Source: UBA4720 sp038227135 (GTDB lineage: Bacteria > Gemmatimonadota > Gemmatimonadetes > Gemmatimonadales > Gemmatimonadaceae). Taken from it: a stretch of 64,000 nt of DNA. Both the position numbers and the translations under genes were made by a program. Positions within the stretch are counted from its first letter, which is position 1, and the number at the start of each line of letters is the position of its first letter. Below the pieces are notes generated by a model, which saw only the letters and a program-made list of their open reading frames with translations, searched no databases and had not been told where the DNA came from. This document shows positions 53,187 through 62,027 of the stretch, one piece after another. The stretch lies in NCBI GenBank assembly GCA_038227135.1, contig JBBRQC010000003.1, forward strand, positions 1-64,000, given 5' to 3'.

Positions 53187-54191
53187 CTAGAGCTTTTTCT
53201 TCGCCTCTGCGGCTGCTCTTTCCCGGTCGATCCTGAGCTTGATTTCCTTGAGGCGCTCCACGGGCATTCGCCCGGAGAGCGTCAACATGCGTCCGGTGGC
53301 AGCGTCTGCCCAGCTGATCGTCGTCACGCCGTTCGCGACTTCCGCCTGCGGAGGCAGTACAGCGGGGGATGGTGAGGCAACCCGCGCGGTTGCGGTTGCT
53401 GCCGATTTCGCCGTCGCTCGCCGTGCCTGCGGCTCCACGGTAGGAATACCGGTTGCGACCGCAGCATTCAGTTGAGCGTTAGACGCCTCGGTGAGAGTAA
53501 CTGTATCCCCAGGCGCTACTTCGTAAAAGGTTACCTTCGCGCCGGGCATTCGCGGTGGTCCGACGACCTTGAGTGGCGGCTCCTCGGCTGCTGCCGACTG
53601 CATGGTATTTCCCGCTACAGCTTCATCGAGCGCCCGTTCTCGCGCGGCAACATTCGACGACGACACACCACCAACTGATTTGCCCGAGAAACCTGTTTCA
53701 GCCGATGGGTTGCCAGGCGCTGCCGCGCTTGCAACAGTCGCACTTCGTTTCGGCAGCGTAGCTGAAGGCGGGACCTGTAACTTGGTCGCCGCAACTGCTG
53801 AAGGTGAGGCCGCGACTGCTGCGGTTTGCGACTGCGCGATAGCGTCAGAAGTCCTGACGCTGGCAGACATGGTCGATGAGGCCACTTTGTTCCGCTCGGT
53901 ATTTCTGACCACGACCAGACTCCCAATCGCGACAACGAGCACGGCCGCTGCCGCGCGCCACGCCGCGCGATTGTACCATTGGACCGGAAGTGCTGCCGGC
54001 ACCACCCCGCGCGGCACGTGATCGAGCGCGGTCAGGATGCGAGAGGACGCCGCGATGAATCCGCGTGCCTCCGCCACTGCTGTTGCACACTGTGGACATT
54101 CCGCCACGTGAGCTTCCACCCTCGCCGCTTCATCGGGGCTCAAGGCGTCGTCGAGCCAGGTGTGAATCGTTCCTTCGTCAAGATGCTGCAT
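53187..54191 (-). CDS. Anti-sigma factor (second pair)
   Basis: 334-residue membrane anti-sigma factor. The start is ATG 54191 (MQHLDEGTIHTWLDDALSPDEAARVEAH), with a purine-rich ribosome site and a 14-bp overlap with the sigma gene; a start at 54257 would lie deep inside sigma. The zinc motif is HVAECPQC, and one membrane helix lies near residues 80-96 (AAAAVLVVAIGSLVVVR). The long periplasmic part is Ala/Ser/Pro-rich and low in complexity, then a folded end appears (GVTTISWADAATGRMLTLSGRM). This large extracytoplasmic part could receive a signal from the VIT/VWA protein of the same operon. Confidence 0.9.
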   Translation of the reverse strand: MQHLDEGTIHTWLDDALSPDEAARVEAHVAECPQCATAVAEARGFIAASSRILTALDHVPRGVVPAALPVQWYNRAAWRAAAAVLVVAIGSLVVVRNTERNKVASSTMSASVRTSDAIAQSQTAAVAASPSAVAATKLQVPPSATLPKRSATVASAAAPGNPSAETGFSGKSVGGVSSSNVAARERALDEAVAGNTMQSAAAEEPPLKVVGPPRMPGAKVTFYEVAPGDTVTLTEASNAQLNAAVATGIPTVEPQARRATAKSAATATARVASPSPAVLPPQAEVANGVTTISWADAATGRMLTLSGRMPVERLKEIKLRIDRERAAAEAKKKL

Positions 54192-54696
54192 TTTTTTCTC
54201 TCTCTTCTCGACTCTTCTGCAAAGCTTCGTAGCTCTCCACCAGTCTGCGGCGCGCACGCGATAGCGTGGTTCCCACCGATCCGGGCGAGAGCTGCAAAGC
54301 TTCGGCGATCTCGGTGTAGTCCAGCCCTTCTTCGCGCATTAGAAGCGCGAGGCGGTCTCGTTCGGCGAGCGCATCGACTGCCTTGCGTGCCATCGCCGCT
54401 TCCTGCGCGCGCTCGATAGTCGTCTCCTCGGGCTCGACCATCGTCTCGCGTTCCTCTTCCGCCAGCAATGCCAGATGCTTTCGACGCCTCATATCCTTCC
54501 TCGCTTCATCTCGGACGAGATTTGTCGCCACCGCGAAGAGCCATGCCCGCTCGTTCTGAATCGAAGTCTGACGGAGTGCGCGGACGAATGTCTCCTGCGC
54601 GACTTCCTCCGCCCAGTCGCGATCTCCCAGACGCCGCGTCAGATATCGCACCAGCGCGGCGTTGTACGTTCGGAAGAGTCGATCGACGTCGGTCAC
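54178..54696 (-). CDS. ECF RNA polymerase sigma factor (second pair)
   Basis: 172-residue group IV sigma factor. Region 2: DVDRLFRTYNAALVRYLTRRL, WAEEVAQETFVRALRQ, NERAWLFAVATNLVRDEAR. Region 4: ALAERDRLALLMREEGLDYTEIAEALQL, SVGTTLSRARRRL. It starts at GTG 54696, 4 nt after the stop of the VIT/VWA gene, and overlaps the anti-sigma start, so the three are one operon. This gene order, with the surface protein first, is the reverse of the usual sigma-first arrangement. Confidence 0.92.
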   Translation of the reverse strand: MTDVDRLFRTYNAALVRYLTRRLGDRDWAEEVAQETFVRALRQTSIQNERAWLFAVATNLVRDEARKDMRRRKHLALLAEEERETMVEPEETTIERAQEAAMARKAVDALAERDRLALLMREEGLDYTEIAEALQLSPGSVGTTLSRARRRLVESYEALQKSREEREKNAAS

Positions 54697-54700
54697 TCGT

Positions 54701-56968
54701 TTACCAGCGATTCCTTATCAGAGCCAAATCGCGGTCGGTGAGAGTCTCCTCGCCAGATGACGTCAGCTCGATTGCCATAGTGCGGCCGGCCACTATGACA
54801 CGCTCTCCAACCGAGAACGCCTCACGCAGGTCGGGCACCATCTCGATCAGCTTGAAATACGCGTCCGAGAACGGTCTCACCTGCAGAACCATTCCGTTTT
54901 TCTTGTAGCGAACGTCGGTCCATATACTGTCGCGCAACACGAAGGTGACGTTCCCGGCCCTGGTCACGCTTGCGCCCTTACGACCGCCGCTCAAGTCTGC
55001 TTCGTCAGCCATGGAAAGGCTCGTCACAGAACGTTGCGCAGCAGCCGTCTTTGCAGCTTCGAATTGAGCTGCGGCTGGAGCAGCCGTAGCCGCCCCGGTG
55101 GTGGCGACGCCTTGAAGCTGGACACCTCCGGCACCCGGATCCCGGCGACGGTTCATTCCCGGCTCTACGACGAGATATGACGAGAACTCGGTCGGAATTC
55201 CGAAACGCTCTCCCAGATCGCGGATCTCGTCATCAATCTCCTGTGAGCCGCCATGCTTTCTCCTCTCCGCGCTCAGATATCCAACCCTCTGCGTAGCCCA
55301 TAGCCGCGCCACGAACGGGTTCTCGCGCGAACGGTCGGGAAAAACTACGCGTGAGCTCCACGTCACGGGACCACTGGTCGTCTGCCCATCGAAGCGCACG
55401 ACTGCATCGCCGCTTCCGCTGTAGCGCGCGAGGATCACCAGGTCCTCGCCCGCAAATATGTCCACCGGCCCTGACGGGTGCATCTTGAGCAGACGTACAC
55501 CATCCCCGTGAACCCGGACATCCGTAACGAGGGGGCTCGTCAGCCGGCTCGCCACGATCCCAACCGCGCGCTCGACCGATTCCTCCGGCCGCACGAAGCT
55601 GGCGGTACCTCTACCCTCGAGCGCGAGCTGCTCGATCAGGGACACGTTGAGATCAGCCCCCACTCCGAACGTAAAGAGACGTCGTGATCCCCTTTCTTTG
55701 GCGACACGCGACGCAATCACGGACGGGTCGCGCTCACCCACGGTTGGCTGACCGTCGGTCAGAAACAATATGATCGGAAGCCTGCCGGGTTGAGTCGCGG
55801 TCGACAGAGCTTCATCGAGCGCCCCGGAGATGTTGGTCGATCCCTGCGCATCGAGCTGGTCGAGATAACGCTCCGCGGCACGAAGGTTCTCGCGCGTCGC
55901 GGTCGAAAAGCCATCCCGGAACGTCCGCACATCACTCGAGAAGTCGATCAGCCTGAATCGATCCATCGGCGATAGTGTGTTGAGAATCTGCTTGCCGGCG
56001 GCTCGCGCCTGTTCGATTTTCTGACCCGACATCGAGCCCGAGACGTCGACGACAAACGTCAGGTCTCGGGGAACCGGGCGAGGACGAACCGACGGCGGCG
56101 ACAGTGTGATGAGCGCAAATCCATCGCCGTTTCCTGGCGCATTTGCCAGCAGCGAGATCGCCGCGCTCGTTGACCGGCGAATCGGAATCAGAATCGTTAC
56201 CTCGCCGGTTGCATCCCGAACTTCGATTCTGCGCATTGAACTGCGAATGTTCGAGACAAAGGAACGGGCTTCCGAACCTTGCATTTCTCCGACGTATCCG
56301 CCCTCGTTGAGCAAGTGCGTAGGCGAGTACGCCCTCCCGTACATCGGCTCGTCGGGATACATGAGCACAAACGACGTCCGTCCCTCAGGCTGCCGACTCA
56401 GTTCGCGCTGCGTGTTCCGCATTCCCCGGAAATAGTCGACCCTCAGCGCATCTCCTTCGCGATCCGCCACAGTCTGGAACCGCACGACCACTTTTTTCTG
56501 CTCGCCCGGCGCAATCGGAAAGATTCTCGCGCGCAGCAGTCCATATCCCATCCATTCCAGCAGGGCGGGGTCACGCTGGCGTAGAACTATCTCTTCATAG
56601 ATCTGACGCGCCTGGCTGGCATTCATTGTCTCGCCGGCGACCATCTCTCCATTGATGGAGAGCTTGAGGTCCTGGAACCCGGCACCCTTCGGCAGCGGAA
56701 ACATGAAGTCTGCTTCACCGACCCTGCTTCCACGATTTATGAAAGTCTCCGTGACTTCGTATCGCAGCACACGATCGACGAGCTCGACACGCACGTCGCT
56801 GCTCTGCCGAACCACGTACGGAGATTGAATCTGGCATACCGGTCTCTGACACGGCGCACCGGGCCGGCAGGGCGGAGCCGGACAGGGCCATCCCGGCGGG
56901 CCCTCGACGATCTGGGCGGAAAGGAGCTTCGGAATGCTGAGAGCGGCCAACAATAGAATTGTGCGCAT
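54701..56968 (-). CDS. VIT and von Willebrand factor A domain protein
   Basis: 755-residue exported protein. Signal peptide (ILLLAALSIPKLLSAQ), then a Cys/Pro-rich stretch (GWPCPAPPCRPGAPC). A VIT domain follows (about 50-180, VRVELVDRVLRYEVTETFINRG, DFMFPLPKGAGFQDLKL), then a VWA domain (about 300-470) with a full MIDAS (VDVSGSMSG, later Thr and FLTDGQPTVGERDP). After a Gly/Ala linker there is a C-terminal domain rich in strand (TFVLRDSIWTDVRYK, FSVGERVIVAG). Relatives resemble inter-alpha-trypsin inhibitor heavy chains and bind metal-dependent ligands. Four nucleotides separate it from the ECF sigma gene, so it is likely part of that regulatory operon. Confidence 0.9.
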   Translation of the reverse strand: MRTILLLAALSIPKLLSAQIVEGPPGWPCPAPPCRPGAPCQRPVCQIQSPYVVRQSSDVRVELVDRVLRYEVTETFINRGSRVGEADFMFPLPKGAGFQDLKLSINGEMVAGETMNASQARQIYEEIVLRQRDPALLEWMGYGLLRARIFPIAPGEQKKVVVRFQTVADREGDALRVDYFRGMRNTQRELSRQPEGRTSFVLMYPDEPMYGRAYSPTHLLNEGGYVGEMQGSEARSFVSNIRSSMRRIEVRDATGEVTILIPIRRSTSAAISLLANAPGNGDGFALITLSPPSVRPRPVPRDLTFVVDVSGSMSGQKIEQARAAGKQILNTLSPMDRFRLIDFSSDVRTFRDGFSTATRENLRAAERYLDQLDAQGSTNISGALDEALSTATQPGRLPIILFLTDGQPTVGERDPSVIASRVAKERGSRRLFTFGVGADLNVSLIEQLALEGRGTASFVRPEESVERAVGIVASRLTSPLVTDVRVHGDGVRLLKMHPSGPVDIFAGEDLVILARYSGSGDAVVRFDGQTTSGPVTWSSRVVFPDRSRENPFVARLWATQRVGYLSAERRKHGGSQEIDDEIRDLGERFGIPTEFSSYLVVEPGMNRRRDPGAGGVQLQGVATTGAATAAPAAAQFEAAKTAAAQRSVTSLSMADEADLSGGRKGASVTRAGNVTFVLRDSIWTDVRYKKNGMVLQVRPFSDAYFKLIEMVPDLREAFSVGERVIVAGRTMAIELTSSGEETLTDRDLALIRNRW

Positions 56969-56975
56969 GAGACAC

Positions 56976-56995
56976 CAGTAGAAAGGGTTCTACTG
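56976..56995 (-). promoter_or_regulatory. Perfect 8-bp hairpin upstream of the VIT/VWA start
   Basis: CAGTAGAA and TTCTACTG pair perfectly around a 4-nt loop. On the minus strand the hairpin ends 7 nt before the ATG at 56968, right where a ribosome binding site would lie; only a weak GGTG is seen between hairpin and start. It could act as an operator or as an RNA element controlling translation of the whole sigma operon. Confidence 0.45.
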
Positions 56996-57075
56996 TGGGA
57001 CGTGCGTCGGAGCGTGACTTACACACGCTCGACACGCCTGGCGCCGTGCCGGTAGTTGGGCCGCTCTACCGTGAT

Positions 57076-57990
57076 CTAACTGACCTTGGGTTTCCTTTTC
57101 CGCCGCTTGTGCAGGGGCCGCCGCTCGTCCACTCGGACCTCGAGCAGCTTCTGGTCGGCACGAACCATCGTTGCCTCGAAACTCTCACCAGTCCTGCGCG
57201 CCGCCCAACCCATCGAGAACGGCACCGGCGCCGACGTCGCTGCCGCTGTGCGCAGCCGAGCGGCTACGTGATCGGTCTGATCCTCGTCGGAGTCGCAAAG
57301 CACAACCAGGAACTCATCGCCCCCGACTCGCACTACAGCTTCCTCAGCGCGGACGTGGCGCATTAGAAAGCGAGCCATTTTCACCAGCACGCTGTCGCCT
57401 TCGGCGTGGCCATTGGTGTCGTTGTATTGCTTGAAATGATCAATGTCGAGATAGATGCAGCCCCATTCCCCCTTGGGCTGCGCTTCACACTGCCGCGAGA
57501 CCGTATTCAGATAGCGTCGGTTGTAACACCCGGTCAGCGGATCGCGAATACTCAGCTCGAGCAGCTGGGTCTGCAGCTCCTTTCGCTGCGTGATATCGAC
57601 GAGAATGCCATGACAGTACTTGTCGCCGGACTTCGGATCGACCGAGAGAAATGCGCTGTCAACGACCGTCCTCACCTCTCCATCGCGACGAGTAACCTGA
57701 AACTCGATGTCGCGAACCGAGCCATCGCGCTCGAGCATCGCCATCTCACGGGCTCTCACTTCCGGCCTGACGAAATCGCTGGTCCTGAATCCCCTCAGCT
57801 CGTCCAGTGATTCGACACCGAACATCTCCAGAAACGCCGGATTCGCATCGATGATGTCCCCATCGAGCGTCGTTATATAAATTCCTTCCTTGAGGCGCAG
57901 CGCCAGTTCGCTGAGCGTGTTTGGATCGCTCAGACTGCGAAAGCGCTTCGTCTTTGTTTTTGGCTTTCTGGTTGGCTGGGGGCGGCTCAC
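57076..57990 (-). CDS. PAS-GGDEF diguanylate cyclase
   Basis: 304-residue soluble diguanylate cyclase making cyclic di-GMP. After a Lys-rich leader, a PAS domain (about 30-135; LKEGIYITTLDGDIIDANPAF) links to a GGDEF domain via VDITQRKELQTQL. The GGDEF domain has DPLTGCYNRR, YLDIDHFKQYNDTNGH, and an intact GGDEF at 223-227. The inhibitory I-site (RxxD five residues earlier) is RAEE, so product inhibition is probably absent. The C-terminus has a Lys/Arg-rich tail. No membrane segment is present. It stands alone, so the PAS ligand is unknown. Confidence 0.92.
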   Translation of the reverse strand: MSRPQPTRKPKTKTKRFRSLSDPNTLSELALRLKEGIYITTLDGDIIDANPAFLEMFGVESLDELRGFRTSDFVRPEVRAREMAMLERDGSVRDIEFQVTRRDGEVRTVVDSAFLSVDPKSGDKYCHGILVDITQRKELQTQLLELSIRDPLTGCYNRRYLNTVSRQCEAQPKGEWGCIYLDIDHFKQYNDTNGHAEGDSVLVKMARFLMRHVRAEEAVVRVGGDEFLVVLCDSDEDQTDHVAARLRTAAATSAPVPFSMGWAARRTGESFEATMVRADQKLLEVRVDERRPLHKRRKRKPKVS

Positions 57991-58052
57991 ATCATTTCCT
58001 CAGCGAACGGCATATCCGTTGCTTCAATGGAAGGATAACGATTGGAGATATT

Positions 58053-58250
58053 ATGCCATCCAGAAGAGAGCAGGAACAAGGTACGAAAACCCCTACAAAA
58101 CAGGGCGACGGCGATCCGGGCACCCGATCCGGCCAGCCAAACCCCGAAGACGTCCCATCGCACTCCACCGAGCACGAGAGCGGTTACGGGGGAAAGGGTG
58201 GATCGCCGCGTACTAGCACCGATCAGCGTGAGATCCCGAAAAGAAGCTAA
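58053..58250 (+). CDS. Small hydrophilic glycine-rich protein
   Basis: 65-residue protein with GGAG 7 nt upstream of ATG 58053, so translation is credible. It is very hydrophilic and rich in Gly, Ser, Thr, Glu and Pro (GDGDPGTRSGQPNPEDVPSH, then GYGGKGGS), and is probably disordered. It precedes the MhqO-like gene by 15 bp and may be co-transcribed. There is no recognised motif. It resembles other short disordered stress-type proteins only in composition. Confidence 0.5.
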   Translation: MPSRREQEQGTKTPTKQGDGDPGTRSGQPNPEDVPSHSTEHESGYGGKGGSPRTSTDQREIPKRS

Positions 58251-58265
58251 GCAAGAATCGATTCG

Positions 58266-59234
58266 ATGAGCTTCCGCACTGCCGGTATCCACCACGTCAC
58301 CGGTATCGCGAGCGATCCCCAGAGAAATCTCGATTTCTACGCCGGAGTCCTCGGCCTTCGGCTCGTCAAGCGTACCGTAAACTTCGACGACCCGACCACC
58401 TATCACTTCTATTTCGGTGATGAGCAAGGAAGCCCGGGGAGCAATCTTACTTTCTTTCCCTGGCCCGACGCCCGTCGAGGAAGACAGGGCGGCGGCCAGG
58501 TAGCCGTTACGTCGTTCGCGATACTGCCAAGCTCCGTTGGTTTCTGGATAGAACGACTGATAACGAAGCAGGTCGAGTTCTCTCAGCCGGCTACCCGTTA
58601 TGAGGGTGAGCGTGTTATCGCCTTCAAGGACCACGACGGATTCATGGGCGAGCTCGTCGCACATCCTGCCGCCGATGCGCGAACGGGGTGGCCAGGCGCC
58701 GGGATTCCCGCCGAACACGCTGTCAGAGGCATTTACTCGGTCACTCTCTGGCTCGATGCCAACGAGCTCACTGGTCAGCTCCTCACCAATACACTCGGGT
58801 TCAAGCTCGTACGCGAACAGGGTAGCATTTTCCGCTACGCGGCCGGCGACGGTGGCCCTGGATCCATCGTTGACCTCCGCTGTGTTCCGGGCATTTGGCC
58901 CGGAGTGATGGGGGCAGGGACGGTCCACCATGTGGCCTTCCGCGCATCCCATGAAGCGGAGCAAATGAGCCTCCGCACCGAGCTCACTTCGCTCGGCTAT
59001 AACGTCACGCCACAGCTCGATCGGGATTACTTCAAATCCATATATTTCCGCGAGCCAGGCGGCGTGCTCTTCGAAGTCGCGACGGATGGCCCTGGATTCG
59101 CCGTCGACGAATCGCTGGACTTACTCGGACAATCATTGAAGCTTCCAATTTGGCTCGAGCCACGCCGGTTCGAGATCGAAGCCCTCCTGCCGAACATCCA
59201 CACCCCGCTCGAGCTGCGTGGTCCCAACGCATGA
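58266..59234 (+). CDS. Ring-cleaving dioxygenase, MhqO-like (VOC fold)
   Basis: 322-residue glyoxalase/dioxygenase-fold protein of the MhqO/YdfO group, linked in other bacteria to quinone and hydroquinone stress. There are two VOC modules: the first has GIHHVTGIASDPQRNLDFYAG and LGLRLVKRTVNFDDP with the metal His near residue 9; the second begins around residue 160 (GIYSVTLWL) with metal-site GTVHHVAF and, later, YFREPGGVLFEVATDGPGF for the Glu ligand. It overlaps the hydrolase gene downstream by 4 bp, the same pairing seen in mhq operons. Confidence 0.88.
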   Translation: MSFRTAGIHHVTGIASDPQRNLDFYAGVLGLRLVKRTVNFDDPTTYHFYFGDEQGSPGSNLTFFPWPDARRGRQGGGQVAVTSFAILPSSVGFWIERLITKQVEFSQPATRYEGERVIAFKDHDGFMGELVAHPAADARTGWPGAGIPAEHAVRGIYSVTLWLDANELTGQLLTNTLGFKLVREQGSIFRYAAGDGGPGSIVDLRCVPGIWPGVMGAGTVHHVAFRASHEAEQMSLRTELTSLGYNVTPQLDRDYFKSIYFREPGGVLFEVATDGPGFAVDESLDLLGQSLKLPIWLEPRRFEIEALLPNIHTPLELRGPNA

Positions 59235-59866
59235 CCGATGACATCGGGTTCACTCATCGCTTCTTGCCCGCCGAGGACAAGACGTCGGCGGAAACGCTGC
59301 TCGTTCTCCACGGAACCGGAGGCGACGAGAACGACCTCATCGGAATCGGGCAGGCGATCGCTCCCGGCGCCGCGATTCTTAGTCCGCGCGGTAACGTCCT
59401 CGAGAACGGTGCCCCACGCTTCTTCAAGCACCTTGCGGAAGGGGTGTTCGATCCAAAAGAGGTGCGCTCACGTGGTGAGGAGCTGGCGAGCTTCATTCGC
59501 GCGGCCATTTCGAAGTACGCACTGAACCCGGAACGAATCTTTGCGATGGGTTATTCCAACGGGGCGAACGTCGCGTCGACGGTGATGCTCCTCGACCCCG
59601 AGCTGTTGCGGGGCGCGATTCTGTTTCGCCCGATGCTCGTACTGGAGACGGATGGGAGTTCGGATCTCAGCGGGAGAGGCGTCTTCATTTCCGCGGGCCG
59701 AATGGACCCGATTGTCCCGTTGAAGAACGTGGCACGATTGGTGGACCTGCTCGAAGCCTCTCATGCCGAAGTGACACTCAAATGGCAGCAAGCCGGCCAT
59801 AACCTCCTGCCCGGCGAAGTGCGCGAAGCGGCCAACTGGCTCGCGCTGCAACGCGCTCGCGTATGA
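59231..59866 (+). CDS. Carboxylesterase/phospholipase-type hydrolase, MhqD-like
   Basis: 211-residue alpha/beta hydrolase. The oxyanion turn is LLVLHGTGGDEND, the nucleophile elbow GYSNG (Ser109), the Asp SAGRMDPIVP and the His QQAGHNL, so the triad is complete. It starts at ATG 59231 in an ATGA overlap with the dioxygenase; a longer frame from 59150 lies inside that gene. The pairing matches MhqD-type hydrolases that act with MhqO-like dioxygenases on quinone-derived products. Confidence 0.88.
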   Translation: MTDDIGFTHRFLPAEDKTSAETLLVLHGTGGDENDLIGIGQAIAPGAAILSPRGNVLENGAPRFFKHLAEGVFDPKEVRSRGEELASFIRAAISKYALNPERIFAMGYSNGANVASTVMLLDPELLRGAILFRPMLVLETDGSSDLSGRGVFISAGRMDPIVPLKNVARLVDLLEASHAEVTLKWQQAGHNLLPGEVREAANWLALQRARV

Positions 59867-59951
59867 GCTAGCTTGTAAATAATGCCCAATCCACGCGTGG
59901 CAGCTTCTCCAGACCCGATCATTTCAGTCCTACGGCGCACCCGGTTCACCA

Positions 59952-62018
59952 ATGTCTGAGCCCACCGATATCGCGGCCGCTCCGCGATCAGCACCACCTG
60001 CTTCTTCGTCCGCATCTGGTCAATCGCTCGAAGATCTCTGCATCAACGCGATCAGAGTCCTGTCGATGGATGCGGTACAGAAAGCCGATTCAGGTCACCC
60101 GGGAACGCCGATGGCGCTCGCCCCGCTCGCCTACGTCCTCTGGACCCAGCACCTGCGGTACAATCCCGCGGACCCGAATTGGCTCAATCGGGATCGCTTC
60201 GTGCTCTCCGCGGGCCACGCTTCGATGTTGCTGTACAGCGTGCTCTACCTCACAGGCTACGATCTCACTCTCGACGATCTGAAGCAGTTCCGCCAATGGG
60301 AAAGCAGAACGCCCGGCCACCCCGAGTACGGCTATACCCCCGGCGTAGAGACGACGACCGGACCACTCGGGCAGGGAATCGGTAATGCGATCGGGATGGC
60401 TGTCGGCGAAGCGCACATGGCTGCGGTATTCAACAGCGAGCAGAAAATCTTCGACCACAACATCTACTTCATCGCCAGCGATGGCGACATGATGGAAGGC
60501 GTTTCACATGAAGCGTCGTCCTTCGCCGGACACCACAAGCTCGGCAAGCTCATCGGATTTTACGACGACCATCACATCACGATCGAAGGCGACACCGCAC
60601 TGACCTTCAGCGATGACACTGCCGCGCGATATGCGGCTTACGGCTGGCACACCCAGCATGTCGCCGACGTGAACGATCTCGCCGCTCTCAATCGCGCGAT
60701 CGATGCGGCAAAGGCGGAGACATCGCGTCCTTCGTTGATCGTCGTTCGGTCGCATATCGGTTACGGGAGTCCGAACAAGCATGATACCGCCGAGGCGCAC
60801 GGATCCGCGCTTGGTGTCGACGAGATCAAGCTCACCAAACAGGCTCTTGGATACCCGTCGCAGGAGCCATTCTACGTCGCTCCCGAAGCTCTGCGCTATT
60901 GGCGGGATGCGGCGAAAAAGCGAGCGAAGTCGGAAGACGAATGGAAGAACGTCTACGACGCTTTCAAGGCAGCGAATCCCGTACTCGAGAAGGAGCTTCA
61001 GCGCCGTTTGCGCGGTGATCTTCCCGATGGATGGGAGTCCGCGCTTCCGACCTTTACCGCCAAAGATGGAAACGTTGCGAGCCGTGCTGCCTCCGGCATC
61101 GTCATCAACGCGATTGCCAGCAAAATCCCGGAGCTTATCGGCGGCTCCGCCGACCTGGCGAGCTCGACGAACACAATCATCAAGGGCGAGCCAAGCTTTT
61201 CCGCCGAGAACTACGCGGGTCGCAATTTCCATTTCGGAATTCGCGAGCACGGGATGGGATCCATCATGAATGGGATGTCCCTTACCGGCGGCATCATCCC
61301 ATACGGGGCGACGTTCCTCATCTTCTCGGATTACATGCGGCCTCCGGTCAGACTTGCGTGTATCATGGATCGCCACGTCATCTACGTTTATACGCACGAT
61401 TCCATCGGCCTTGGCGAAGATGGCCCGACCCACCAGCCGATCGAGCAGCTGAGTACGTTGCGCGCAATCCCGGATATGACCCTGATCAGACCGGCGGATG
61501 CTTCAGAGACCGCGGAAGCCTGGCGCGTGGCGCTCAAGCACAAGAAGGGACCCGTCGCTCTGGTTCTGACTCGGCAGAAGTTGTCGTTCATCGACCGGAC
61601 GAAGTACGCGTCGGCGGCCGGACTCGCGCGGGGAGCCTACGTCCTCGCTGACGCTCCGGGTGGTGCCCCCGAGGTGGTTCTCATCTCGAGCGGTTCGGAA
61701 GTCGGGCTCGTTCTCGATGCACAGAAGAAACTGGAGGCTGATGGCATCCGCGCGCGGGCGGTAAGCATGCCCAGCCACGAGATCTTCGCCAGACAGGACG
61801 AATCGTATCGCAACAGCGTGCTGCCCAAAGGAATCCGGCGAATCGCGATGGAGGCCGCGCACCCGATGTCGTGGTACCGCTGGGTCGGCGATGACGGAGT
61901 CATACTCGCCCTGGAGCGGTTCGGCGCGTCGGCGCCGGCAGCAACCATCTACACTCAACTCGGCATCACCGTGGAGCGGATGGTAGAGACCGCGAAAAGA
62001 CTCGTGGGAAAGAAGTAG
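59952..62018 (+). CDS. tkt: Transketolase
   Basis: 688-residue thiamine diphosphate enzyme of the pentose phosphate pathway, full length. There are three domains: the pyrophosphate domain with SGHPGTPMAL, VETTTGPLGQGIGNA and the TPP/Mg motif SDGDMMEGVSHEA; the pyrimidine domain with the catalytic Glu in NFHFGIREHGMG and HDSIGLGEDGPTHQP; and the C-terminal domain. A Ser/Ala-rich N-terminal extension of about 24 residues is unusual but short. It is followed 9 bp later by kynB. Confidence 0.96.
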   Translation: MSEPTDIAAAPRSAPPASSSASGQSLEDLCINAIRVLSMDAVQKADSGHPGTPMALAPLAYVLWTQHLRYNPADPNWLNRDRFVLSAGHASMLLYSVLYLTGYDLTLDDLKQFRQWESRTPGHPEYGYTPGVETTTGPLGQGIGNAIGMAVGEAHMAAVFNSEQKIFDHNIYFIASDGDMMEGVSHEASSFAGHHKLGKLIGFYDDHHITIEGDTALTFSDDTAARYAAYGWHTQHVADVNDLAALNRAIDAAKAETSRPSLIVVRSHIGYGSPNKHDTAEAHGSALGVDEIKLTKQALGYPSQEPFYVAPEALRYWRDAAKKRAKSEDEWKNVYDAFKAANPVLEKELQRRLRGDLPDGWESALPTFTAKDGNVASRAASGIVINAIASKIPELIGGSADLASSTNTIIKGEPSFSAENYAGRNFHFGIREHGMGSIMNGMSLTGGIIPYGATFLIFSDYMRPPVRLACIMDRHVIYVYTHDSIGLGEDGPTHQPIEQLSTLRAIPDMTLIRPADASETAEAWRVALKHKKGPVALVLTRQKLSFIDRTKYASAAGLARGAYVLADAPGGAPEVVLISSGSEVGLVLDAQKKLEADGIRARAVSMPSHEIFARQDESYRNSVLPKGIRRIAMEAAHPMSWYRWVGDDGVILALERFGASAPAATIYTQLGITVERMVETAKRLVGKK

Positions 62019-62027
62019 GCTCGCCTC

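Noticed and set aside
57987..58964. 325-codon minus-strand frame
   Set aside because: It is antisense to the MhqO-like gene and the small protein; no domain or ribosome site, explained by codon bias.
60504..61433. 309-codon open frame on the minus strand
   Set aside because: It is entirely antisense to transketolase, its composition is Arg/Val-rich nonsense without motifs, and the plus strand encodes a full conserved enzyme.
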